A stretch of DNA of 64,000 nt, from assembly GCA_940671915.1 (NCBI GenBank), contig CALNVZ010000649.1:2818436-2882435 (forward strand), written 5' to 3'. This document shows positions 12,101-25,900 of this stretch, one piece after another. A program made the position numbers and the translations under genes. The notes beneath the pieces were generated by a model. That model had not been told where the DNA came from. It saw only the letters and a list, made by a program, of their open reading frames with translations, and searched no databases. Each line of letters starts with the position of its first letter. Within the stretch, counting starts at the first letter, position 1. The stretch is from Paracentrotus lividus. Its lineage: Eukaryota > Echinodermata > Echinoidea > Camarodonta > Echinidae.

Positions 12101-15100
12101 CGTTCAGCATTTTTTTTAAAAACGGGCAAAAACGGGCAAGAACGTTATAGAACGACCTCAGTGTGACGGCCCCCTTACCAGAATCAGAAGTGGGATACAA
12201 AAGAGTACACACACCATGCATATCAGTGAAATGGTTCTCTATATTCAACCAGTAATACCCCATTCACATTGGAAAACTAATTTCAAGATAACTCCAATCT
12301 TGGCCATTAGTTGTAATGTAACTGTGTTGTCAGACTGGTACATAAATTGACAATGTGATTGGGGTATTGCACAATATATCATGTAGCGACTGGTCAGCTA
12401 TATTGGGAGGGCATGACTGAGTCAACAAGTGGACAAGTTGATGCTTGTTTGGATGATATGCTCAGTAGAATGCACGGGAAGGAAGGAGTTAATTAAAATC
12501 CACATCATCAAAATCAAGTTGATTCCTGATGGCAAGACATTATAATCTGGTATCTTCCAAAGGACAGTGTTAGGTTTCAACAGTCTGAAAAGGCACTCAT
12601 TGAATATAAATTCATTACACATCCAACAACAGAAGTTGGTTACACAAAAGACTGGAAGGTCTAATAAGGCCGAGCGTTAGTCGTTTGAACGTATGACCAG
12701 TCTACTGAACAAACACTCGATGATAGGTGTTATATTAAACCGCCTCTTAGGATTTTTTTTTTTTTTGCAAACAGAAGAGAGAATAGATGATGGAATTTCT
12801 GAGAGAGGAACAAGAAGGGGCTAGAGTAATGTCCATTTGGCCCTGCTCAGTGGCTGCCGGGCCCATGAAAAAAAAGGGCTATAAGAATTTCCGTTCACCT
12901 TGTTTCGGACAATCAAATTTGGAGCATGGAACATGGAGATGGAGCTGTATGTCTTTAGAGGATTAGCAAAACTGGTAAGTTCAGTTATATGTATACAACT
13001 TCCGATGCAATAAAAAGGGCAAATACTTTCTTACATAGCACAGATGATTGGTACAGGATGGTTGTCTACATGTATAGCTCGGGAAGAGACCAAGCTCTTT
13101 TTCATAAGGATTTCAATGTGTGTTTCTCACTTTGTGTAGTAAGAAAACATGTTAAACACAGACTAAAGGCCATCGCACACCATACGACTTGAGACTGACC
13201 AACTTTGGATCTGAAATAACAATGCGCATACATATTGCAACGCGCTTTGTTATTTCAGATCCAGGGTCGGTGATCGGTGGGCTTAACTCTGCTTCTTCCG
13301 CAATTATATCATTGACCTATGAGTACAGATTTTTCATTACTAATGCAACAACATGAAGAGCAACACTGTAATATTGTATGGACAAAAATGAAAGCAATAC
13401 CGTACTTGTGAAAATATTTGCGGTACATTAATTTTTGCGGATTTCACGTAAAGATCGGCAGGCACAATTTAAAAACCCGCCAATATATGAGCATGCTTTC
13501 TTATGCATGTATTGGGAGGGTTCATTTGCATGCTTATGAACATGCAGCGCGAATTCAAGAAACTGTGAACATAATTTGAGGCCACTCGGCAAACAAAAAA
13601 ATTAATCGCGCGAAAATAACAGCGAATACACTAATAGCCAATCCTAGGTGAGTAAAGCAAATAAATAATCTACTCACCTCGTATTTCTTTCGTTCTGCCT
13701 TATTGACTGACTCGTTTGCCCTCGTGAGGGCTTCCTCCATGTCTTCTATTTGGTCACATAGTTGCTGAATCTGCAACAAACAATAAACAATAAAAAAATA
13801 GTAAGATTCTCTATTATATCAACTCATCATTGTTGTAAGGACTTAGTTGGCAATAGTTCAAGGTTTATTTTCCTCCACAAATGCTATGGTTTTGTTTAGT
13901 CTAATAACAATAGTGGCTAGTTTTTCACCTGTTAGAAATTACCTGTTGATACATGAAGTGGCTATTGTTTGCAATAGCACAGTACATGTATGTACAACAA
14001 AAACATAACAAAAACATTTTTATCAAGATTATAAATTTGTTCTCCCAACCATTTGTCATTAAAGGGATGCAGTAACATTGAATGATATTCAAATTGCAAA
14101 CTTTGGATTTAGCTCATTTTGCCATCATGATTATGAACACATAGGTCAGTCTGGTATTCCTTAAAAATTGCAGTCTACTTGCTTGCTTTACTTTCGAGAT
14201 ATCTAAGATTTTATACTCAAATTTTCTAACCCGCCTCGAGACGCTTTACAAAACCGTGTGCGTTTCAACGCACGTGGTTTTCACCGCATTTCCTGTTGTC
14301 AAGTCGCCGTGCCTACCGGGCGGCTAAGCTTTCAACAGAGCGGTATAAATTAATCATACGCAGCCGTATCCTCAACCGCGTTTGAAATTTCACTGTTTTA
14401 AGATAGTAAATGACTTGCATTTGATCTGAAACTTGCAGTAGTTTGTTTTTACGGTCAGAGCGATAGAATTCTATTCATTTCGATCTCTTTTGCACTTGTT
14501 TTTGGAAGTTACTTAATCCCTTTAATCAGTTACATGTATTTGTATTCCTGAACATTATGGGGCACTTTTCATTGGATTCTGTACTTAGGCCAAAAAAAAA
14601 GTAGTTTGTTTGCCGTAACCTGACCGACCCTTGTCAAACCTGCCGACTTATATTTTTTTATTCAAATTTGACCCCAAAAAAGAAAGAGATATGCCGACCG
14701 ACCCTAATTTTCATTCTTTTGCCTAGATCTACTTTATTTCCCTTTTTTCATTGGCGAATTGCGCGGTAGAATATCATCCATATTTGAACATATCATGAGC
14801 AAAGTTAGAGGACTTGAGAGTGTCTCGCCAGAACCAGAACCCTCGATCTCCATTTGACGTGTATTGTTCGAGTGAAGTGCATGGGCATGCATACTTCTCG
14901 CGGCTGTGTACGTGTACATGCAGGGAGTTCTCTCCAAACACACAACCTCAACAAAGTAAAAAAAAAAAAAAACAACCAAAAACCGACATACCGACCAATT
15001 TTGTTTACCTCCGTTACGGTTAACAAACATTTTTTTTTTAATGCCTTATCTTTTTTTTTTCCATTTACATTGATTAACTTAATACCTCTTTGTCTTTAGC

Positions 15101-18100
15101 TCTAACCATCTCCGTCAATCCTTGGATAGCTTTGTCTCTCTTCTTGCCACCGCTCTCCAGTGATGTGATCTCTCCATCTTTATCTTTCACTTTGCCATCC
15201 AACTCCTAAAAATCATTAATAATAACAATATTGTTTTATTTACCCAAGGTACCCACTTCAGTTCTTAGCACTGCTCAAGATAGAAATTCTCCCGCCTGAA
15301 CCCCTAGCAAATGGGAGACTCCAGTTCAATGTGCAAGTAGACCAAATCAACAGTGATAAAGTCTGCTTTTAGGCTCATAGCAGCTCTCTGACGCTCTCTT
15401 TGAACATATTTTTGTTTAATTTATTCATTTAACAACAATAAATAAGGTAAATTAAGGTAAAATACAGTGATTCAGATGCATTTTTGTCACAGAGGCTGCT
15501 AGGCAGGAAAAAAAGAGGGAAAATGCAGCTAGAACGTATGAAAAAGGCAAGAAATAAAGCTTCAGCGCGAAAAATTCAAACTAAAGCAGGAGAGCGTGAG
15601 ATTTGTATAAAATGGCCTTTCAGTGGGAGATCTCATGCTGAAAGTGGGAGAATAAGAGTATCTGATGTTCTCCCAGTAGGCCCTGCCTAACATGATATTA
15701 TTACCCCAAGCACTTTGCTGGAAGGCAGCTATAGGTAACATTTTTGTAAATATGTGATATGACTCGGCCGGGAATCGCATCCATGGCCTCCCGTCAATGA
15801 GGCAAGGTCAGCTAACCACGACCTACCTATGGGCACTCTAGCTAATTGAGCCAACATGTACTCAACAGGACTATAATAATACCACCAAGTTATGTTGAAA
15901 AGGCGCATTACATTTCAAAATTCAAGGTTTAACAGATAATTGAAATTGACCACTTCAGGTACGACAAACTTTAGCTTCATAGAAAAGGTTCAGTCAGGAC
16001 AATTGTTTAATTTTATTTGCAGCTAAATAACCTAGCACATATCCAGGTACATGTACATGTATCAAAGGCTCGCACGAGTATTTTTATAACGTTTGTTTTA
16101 ATCTAAAGTTAACAATTCAGCTGTAATTGATTGAATTCAATAAAATTGTTTAACAACGGTTAAACTGAAACTAAATAGATCTAGTACATACCTTAATCAC
16201 TTTTTGTGACACCTTCAGTGCATTCTCAATGTCCTAAAAAGAGAAAAACATATAATATGCTTAGTACATCACAGCAAGAAACAATATTTTATAAGAAGTA
16301 AATCTTTCAAGAATGAACAGAAATATCGATGTTGTATCAGATTTTCGTAACAAATACCTGTATACTTTGGGAACAGTTAGCATTTTAATGGACATTTCAA
16401 AAAATATCTTGAATACCGGGCACATATTTTCCCCATCTTTCGGAAGAATTTCATGAAATCTCTAACTTTTTGCATCTAGAAAGGGTATTTTATTCCTTGA
16501 CTTTGCAGAAATTCCCAGACCCATATGCATCCTGGGCCCTGTTGCTAGAAACTTTAATGAATCATAACAAAAATGATACATTGTAAGTGTGTTATATCAT
16601 GACTTTTAAAATGATTTCTCACAAAGTTTCTAGTAATGGATATACATCTATGTCAGGATTCTGGGGTTTATATCATGATTTATGACTTAAGTCATTATGT
16701 TAAAAGTTTCTAGCAACAGTGCCCCATTACGATTAAAAGTCAAATAGTACCTTGAACTGAGTATTACTGGAAATCGTTTTGAGCAGTTGCATGTACTAGT
16801 GACTTAGAAAGTGCTATAAAACACCCAAATATTATTACTTTTAATACCACTGTAATATCATTTATGTACCTTGATGTTTTTAGTTTTGTTCCTGATGTCA
16901 TCTTGAAGTTGTTCAGTTGCTTCTTCGAGTTCACGGACTCGCTTCTCCTGCTCCAGATAAACATCCTATAAATATATTTTTAAAAAGAACATTATAAACT
17001 TCTTCAAGTTACAGTTTTGCACATGAGAAACTTACAGGTACGGATGTGAATGCTGGACAGTGAGAAAAGCTGAGAGAAAGAATTTAGATTCATTTAATTT
17101 GTGGTGTTGGCGCAGATTATTAAGGATTCCATGGGCAGCCAGAAAAACAAACCAACCATTGCTTCATGAGTTACATGTGCGACCAGTTTTTAATATTGCT
17201 GCCCCGGATGTATCAAATAATATTTCAGAAAATGTAAAGAACACAGAAACAATTGGAAGATTCAAAATCTTCTTTGAAGACATATTTGTTTAACTGTTCA
17301 ATATGGTTTTGATGTTTCTGCTTTCTCTCTTCATCTCTTCCCTTTCTCCTAAAAGCGCATTGAGACCTTTATCAAAGGTATAATGCGCTATATAAGATGG
17401 CTATATTATTATCATACATATACCACCAATAATACAATACTAAAAAAAGAAAAGAAAATTAAACCTAATATCTCACCTCATATTGTTTTCGCACCCTCTC
17501 TTTGTCTCTATCTTTATCCCTGTTAGCATCCTTCTCAATATCCTGCAATAATACAATATGGCAATAATAATAATGATAATACCGGTTTCTTATAAAGCGT
17601 TTATGGTACACAGGTAATAACACATTATAACAACATGAAATAACAATTATACATGTATAAAGAAAAATCCCATGGATAATCTTGAGAGTAAAATTTCAAG
17701 TAAGTGCATGGCAAATTGAGATAAATATTCTCATGGATGTGTTTGAAGCAGGAAAATACATTCAAACACAACAAAACAAAGGCATGTGCTTCTCCTAGAT
17801 CTTTCCACCATACAAAGAAATAATTTCGTAAGTTGACCTCTGTGACCCTTGACCTACATCCTCCAAAATCTAATCAAATCGTCTTCACATGTAATATATA
17901 CTACCCTCATGCTCCAAGTACATATTTCGTGTAGTTCTTGAGATAGCGAGCTCAATGCAATGAATTTTATTGACTACTACGAAGCTTGACGTTTGACCTA
18001 GGTACACCAAAATTTAATCATATCGTCTTCATATGATGATACATAATATCCACAACAACTACAAGACAGCTTAACTCACATCAATTTGGTCCTCCTTTTC

Positions 18101-19884
18101 CCGTAGCTGGTCCTTAAGTTTGTTAACCTCTTCCTGGAGTGGTAGGACAGTCTTTCTTGCAGTCAGAACCTTCTCATCATTTAGTCTCCCGATGATTTGA
18201 TCTTTGGCTCGTAGTGCTGAGTTCAACTGCTCTATCACCCTACAAAAAATAAAAAGTAAATAAAATAAATAAATAAATAAGAAATTGCATATATATTTGT
18301 GTTTATCTATTTAATTTTTCACTCGTGAAGGGGGAACCGCCTTCAAGGATATTCTCATCAGTCAGTTGTCCACTTATTTGATCTTTGGCTCGGAATGCAG
18401 AGTTCAATAGCTCTATGACCCTATAAAAAAAAACTGCTTAATATTGTATTTGTGTCTATTCTTTGTTTTTTCTCTCTTTCATAACACTGCTCAATCACCA
18501 GGCTACAAAACAACCTTCATATAAAGAAAAAAGATAATTGAACTATTTTTTAAATAGGTTTGGAGTTACATATTGACAACCATAGTAGAACTTATTTTGA
18601 ATAAATATTAAATGCAATTTATGTCAAAATCTGTCCACAAATTACAGATACATGAAATTCTTTTCATATAAATGTAATACCAAAAAAAAAAGGCCTACAT
18701 AACATTGTTTTGTGAAATATATGAATCAGAATTGTTTTCCTAAAATATTTATTAGTAATGTGTACATGGACATATCTACATTTTGAATGAATATTTTATC
18801 ATTTATTAAATCAATAAAGCATAAAATTATAAGGAACAAATGCAACACAATGAAATACAATTCAGTCTTAAGATGACCACAGAAGTCACACATGAGTCCC
18901 ACATCAATACAAACATAACTCGTCATTTGAGCAGACAAGAAAACGTCACTGTCTACATCTCTGTAATCCTAATCCACTAATATAATCCCCAGTAAAATAT
19001 GACCCTGCACTTGTCTGTGCTTGACTTTCAGCCCCCACCCTAGACAGGCCTCCTCAGGTCCTTGGATCGTTTAACAAGCTAATAGATCTAAGACACACCC
19101 TTGAGCAGTCAACGCAAATGTTAATTCACCCACGTATAAGACATTTTGCAGCTGTAAGCATAACTTCTTCTTCACATTGGCAACAGAAGAGTATTGTGTT
19201 TTGTCTAAGATATGTTTTGTCATAAAAAACTAGGATAAACAGCTCTGGCTGAAATTATTAGATAAGCTCTTTTCCTATTCTTGGACAAGAGCGCCATTTA
19301 CATTTGTAACGAAAGTCCTATACTCACAAGTCAATGATATAATTGCAGAAGATTGTATAGAAGTAGAGTTTAATAGTTTGTGTTTATGTTTTCTTACCAC
19401 ACTGGAACCCTTTACGTTCTATTTTCCGAAACATTGTACTATAGGATGTTCTCTTATCGTTCAACAAACCTTATAAAATATTGTTGCATCCAGAAATTAA
19501 TTGACTCTTTGAATTAAAATTCCATAAACTTGTTTTTCCATTCTAGCTGCAAAACATTGTAGTATGACACTTGAATGCCACTTTTAATCTGTCTCTCTTC
19601 CTGCGTCTGTTTCCTACTACAACTCCAGTTTTACACGAGTTTATTAAGGGATATGTGTGAGTCATAATAGCTTGCCTGGGATTGCTCTGTTTCGCTAATG
19701 CTGTCACTCTTTCGAGGGAGATCACTGTTAAGCTCTTACTACTACACTGTCATGTGATGATGTATCATTTTGTTTTGATATCACCAAGGACAATAGCCCT
19801 TTATAGTGATGGTAGAGCCTACGATAGTACTAAAAATATCCTGCTTGTCTCCTATACACATGGAACTTCTCATGTGCCCCCCCC

Positions 19885-19920
<36 letters not shown>

Positions 19921-22900
19921 AATGCAGCTTGTATGCATCACATTAGGTCTAAAAACCCCGAGAGAGAATCAATAACTAATGGTAAAATATACAAACAAGT
20001 TTTCATCGCCCATCACATACAATAGCCAATTACAGTGAGCATAGATCCTACAAAAGTACTAAAAATATCCTGTTCATTTCTGTACACATAGAACTTCCGA
20101 TGTGTCCAACCGCCCCCCCCCAAAAAAAAAAGGATAAATAAATGAATAAATAAAAGCGAAGAGAAAAGAACAATGGAATGAGGCTTGTATGCATCACATT
20201 AGGTGTAAAAACCCCTGCGAGGTAATTAAATCTGATGCTAAAATCTTACGACTTCATACACTCATTTGTTTTACATTTCCAATGAAGGACAAGAGCCTAT
20301 TTACAAATACATTGAGAACAGTTCCTATTAAAAGTACTAAAAATATCCTGTTATCTCTGTACACGTGGAACTTCCTGACAATGCTGACAGTTCAACCAAC
20401 AAACCTGAATGAAACTTGAACATTTGTTTTGGATGGAAAAGTTAAATTCATTAAGGGCCCACATGTGCAGGGCGCTACAAACCCACTTGCCCGGGGCAAG
20501 TGAAAACCACTGGCGGGCAAGTAAAGATCAAATTCACTTGCCTGATCGGGCAAGCCATGATTTGAGAGCAAAAATGTATGTGCGACATTTCACCTCAAAA
20601 CATAATGTGTTTATGAATACGAATCAGACAAAATATCACACAAAAAATGGCTAAATATTCTTGTATGCAATCTTCCTATATGCTCTTCGTTTATAGACCT
20701 CTTATTAGGTCTCAGATGGTAGTTGCTATTTAGAATAAAATCATGATTAGGGTCAAAACAAATAAAATGAAAAGAAAATCTGGGCAAGTGTTTTTTCCTT
20801 GTGGGCAAGCAAAAACAAATTTCACTTGCCCAACCGGGCAAGCAAAAAATAAAATTTTTGTAGAGGCCTGCATGTGTACTACATTTATGTAGCAGTAAAA
20901 GAGATACTGTATATTAAAGCTATAACTTTTGTGGGGGTTTTACTTTCGCAAATTTCCTGAGTGATAAAGCAAACGCGAAATTAACACCACACAAATATGT
21001 CCCAGTATGGAATGAGGGAGGTTGTGTGAATGTGTTAATACATGTAAGAGTTAGTGAACTTGAATTGAATGACACACGAATACCGGTATGCGCCACAAGC
21101 CCTCAATCGCGAAAGTACATGTATATGTACGCGAATATAAATAGTAGATAGTCCAATATAGTATAGTTGTGTCATCACCGGATAGTACTCGATTTTAAAT
21201 TAAGTTGATACCCTACAAAGGTACCTTTTGGAAAAACATTCGTGTATACATTACAAAGCCCATTTGATATGATTTAAAGCTTTATTGCCCTCTGGTTATT
21301 TGTTTTAAACTAAGTCCTGTAAAACCAGACATTTATGCATGTACATGTATGACACTTTCGCAATTTTGCGTGGAGGCGAGATTCGTGAAAATAAAATGCC
21401 TGAGAAATTGTATGTCTACACAATGCATCGAATGCTACTACAATATTATACACTGTACAAGTAAAGTTGATGAGCGGCAATTTACTAAACTTTCATTCTG
21501 CAAAAATGGCCGTCGGCTCCAACTTGCGAAAGTTTCATGTCACAAATGTTTCTGGTTTTACAGCAAACATTTGTTCTCTAAACAGTCGGGCAATATAATA
21601 TTATAGCATAGTGATATTCACCTTCGTGAGGTACACACAAAGTACAATAATCTCAATTGTCACATTGCCAGCGTTTTATCAAACTTGAACATTATAAACA
21701 AAATCCGACCACAGATGCCAAATTAGTAAAGACCCTCGAATCAAACACTACACCCCTACCATGAAAACAGGTGTGCGTATCATCATTCAACACAAAGTCT
21801 AGGGTCCCTAATCGAATATAAGGTTAACGATTAAGTCCTTTGCTGAAATGATAATGCTCAGTTGGCACGACAACCTCACTTGAGGTCATCATTTGCTAAT
21901 CAAATTGATTTGTTACAGACATGCTTAAAAGGCAAGGGTTTTAATCATCCCTACCCATGCACTTATACTTAATTCAGATTAACTTTATCCGGGGAAAGCC
22001 CATATCAATGTTTGGTAAGGTCAATAAAACTTTTAGACAAATTTCTTTTATTTTGGATTTGATACATGGCAAGATACATGTATATGTACTACAAATTATA
22101 TGCTGTGTGTTTTCCCCTCTTTCATACATGTCTTACAATGTTGTAGAGAAAAAAAAAGAAGAAAAAAAGACAAATAATTGCTACATGTAGGCCTAGTGAT
22201 AAACCATTATCGGTGTTTGTGTGCATTCTGCACAGACCACTGTCATTTATGTTGACGGGCATCAATTTGGCACTTGTTTATATACATCACTTATAAATTA
22301 AATGGGTATATCATGTACAAAACACTACCCCATCAGGTACGTAACATGTACATGTATTTATAATATGTTAAACATATTAAAACAATACTTTTTACCCCTA
22401 AAACCTTTTTTGTTAGCAGACCTAAAGCTTGCTGAATTGGATATGTTTTTGCATCATCAGGTCAACAGGAAGCCTAGAGGCCCAGACAGGATTTGATCAG
22501 AGCGTAACATGCTTACATTAAACTTTGAATACTATGAGATACATATATGCTGATACATTTAATCAAATAATCTTTTTCCAGGGGGGTGTTTCACCACGAC
22601 GTTCATAACATTCCAAACGATTTGGTGAAACACCATTGAGGTTACTTTTTTAGTGAAAGTCTGTTTTGGGACATTTAAGAGTACAGACAGAAAGCTATGA
22701 TAATCAAATATATTTCAAAGAACTAAGGGATTCCTTGTTTTGCTTGAAATATAAATGAATCAAATTTGAATATTAGTAGAAGTATACACAATGTTTTTTT
22801 CAAGATCACCTAATGTTTAATACTTTCGCATTTAATATGGACTGCGCACATAGCATCATAACAAACCAAATAGCAACCCTGGAACTATGAAGTCGGGTGT

Positions 22901-25900
22901 TGTTTTCATGTCATCTAAGATTAGTTTATTGGCAGGAGGCCCATGAAAGAAGAATTCAAACACTAATACTTCGTTTACACTGTGACTCGGGTCGCGGGTT
23001 CGACACGGCAATCGTGCTCGACACGGCAATTTTATGCGATGTAAAAGGGATCAGTGTGATCCGCGACCCGGGTTTGACACGCCTTTTTTGCTCCGCCAAA
23101 ATCGTAGGTTTCGATCTGGGAGGCGGGTTCGACACAGCAATTTTTATGGGTGTAAACAGAAAGCCGTGTCTAAGTCGATGACCTTGAGGTCAGATGTGGA
23201 ATTTGGCTATACATCACAACACACATTAATGACGTCTCTTTATTCCAGTCATGATCTGGGAGCCGTGTTGAACTCGCCTTTTTTGTTGTGTATAAACATG
23301 ATCACACGTTCACTCTTTGCAGTGTCGAACCCTTCCTGAGGATTCGACACGAGAGCTGAGTCACAATGTAAACGCGGTATAACTCTGCTATTCCTGGTGA
23401 TGACTGTGCCTCAAGCACATCAAGGACAGGTTAATACACACGCAACTTTTCACGTAACCCACGTTTCTGATAAACATTGCATACATCTACATACCAGCAT
23501 ATCTGGATTTGAAAAGTGCTTCATAAATAACACTTCTTTTAAGTGATTTGTAGGTTATGAATAATATCAGACTATCAGGCTTATGACAGTTGCTCAGTAA
23601 CAATTAGTCCGCAGTCAATCCATAACACTAATGTTACAGAAGATCGGCTAATTTCAGCCCTGGGTGGAGTTTCACCAAGTTGCTCGTAAAGTTACTAACG
23701 ACTTAACGAACGCCTGGAGTATATTGGGTTTTATACTTATCGCATGATTTATAATTTAGGGCAAGAACTGATCACCAGGCATCTTACAAACGACTTGGTG
23801 AAACACAGCCCAGGGCCCGTATTCCATAAATGTTAGACTGAAGCATGAAATTTAAGAATTTTTTTGCTGAAATAAATTTTTGTTTTAACTAAGAGGATTT
23901 TTTCTTAGCCTATTTTTGACAGTTGAGCATAGATTCTTTGATTTAGCCTAAGTAAAACGTCTTAAATTGAGTTGCGCCTACAAATACGCACATTAGAAAA
24001 GCGAATTTTGTCCTAACTTTAAGCCTTCTAACTAGTGGCTTAATCTGAATGTTGATTATATGGCAAGCTCATTTGAGGCCACAAATTAAACATGACAATA
24101 TTAACAGAATTAAGACTTTTGCTTAAAGTTTTCTGAGCTCAGACAAAGTGTTTTATGTGTTTGGAATAAAAGCTAAGAAATTTTTTTCCTGGAGAAAATC
24201 TTAGAAAAAATACTTAGACTTAAGCAAAATTGCTTAAGTATAGTTTATGGAATACGGGCCCTGGACTAAAAACTATTTGTGTTTAGTTACCATTTTTTTT
24301 TAAAGAGTGGGTAGGCCTATAGAGAGAACAATCAACAGTGACTTTGCCATATACCATAATGAAAACCAGAAAGCACATGACAAAAACCAAGATGAAGGGA
24401 GGAAGAATGTAAAAGAAAGAACCATGCTTTAAAAATTACCATAATGAGAAACAGACACTTCAAGGAAATCATGTAAACCTTGAGCTTTTAGAGAGCTACT
24501 CTACGCAAGATGGCAGTGATAGGGTAATCCCCTAGTTAGTACAGTTTATAGGCACAAGCACTTGCCAATCTTAACACAGAACAAAGGATCTTTGCAATTC
24601 ATACACCATTTTCATCTACCAAGTTCCTTTTAACATACACCGTTATTCTAGGTGCCTTTTATAAGAGTTCATACTTAGATCAATATGTTCTCCTAGACCC
24701 AGAGATGCCTTTATTTATGGTAAAATCAACTAAGTTCTTTGCCTTCTATTGGTACAAGAAATGACTGGATTTGACAGAAAAGAAGAGAAAAGGCAGCCTA
24801 ATTTCTAGTATTAACAAACTTTTAACATGGAAAAGACATGCCCAAGATGTATTTTCACTAATGAGATTCTAGATATATGTACTTCAAAGAATAAATGGAA
24901 AGTAAAAAAAAAGATGTCATGAAAATGGGGTTAAAACTTAAACCCATTTTGACAATATGCAACAGACTTCTTCTGCTTTCTTGAAAATAACAAACAAAAC
25001 CAAAGTGACAAGATCAAGGCCTAATAGTCACTTGACTTTCTTGTCTGACCTCTTTCTAGTCAGAACATCATGTTTATCACGACAAGTTTTGACGGACATT
25101 GGCATATGATGAAAGCCTTTTGAGTTCAGGTCAATGAGCTGTATAACAACAGGATCTGATATGTACATGTAGTCTGCAGGCACAGACTAAAAATTTCCAT
25201 CTTAACCCTTGCGCTAAAATCAACTGCAACCTATTAGCTTTCTCCTTGCCCATAACTATCTGTTTGCTCTTTTAGCATACATGTACATGTTCTGTAGAAG
25301 ATTCTTGTACATAATAATGTCTTTTGTGTTGACTGTTTAAATACATTTTGACAGGTAGCTGATGAGTAAGCTAGCATGTTACACACAGCCTCTAAACTGC
25401 TAAAGGGTTTAATCAAATATGGAACAAAAACAATCCAGTGGTTATGTCTACAAGCCAAAAGACTTTCAGGTTTGTTATTGAAGAATTACTAATCTAAGGA
25501 CCAAATATTGGAAAGTTTCCAAAGGATTCATGCAACTCAAACAAAGACAACTCTCGAGGATACATGTAGTCGAGAGGGGGTGTTTCTACAACTAGATGTC
25601 TTGACAACCATGACCTTAAATATAACCCTAAACTACACTAAACTTAACCTTAACCCTAGTCCCAAGGGTTTAGGGTCAGGGGTTTCAGGTTATAAGCATC
25701 CCACAAACACCACCCTAATCCTACTTTATGGATACTGTGAGATACTCAAGGTCTGTCCTAATTAAATTTTCCTCAGGTTTCTACTGTTCCCAATAAATAG
25801 AGGTCAAATGCACACATGCCTCATCTATCTGTACTGACCTTAACGCTGTCACCATGTTTCTGCTATTAATGGGCAGTAGCGTGTTTCACCAAGTCGTTCA

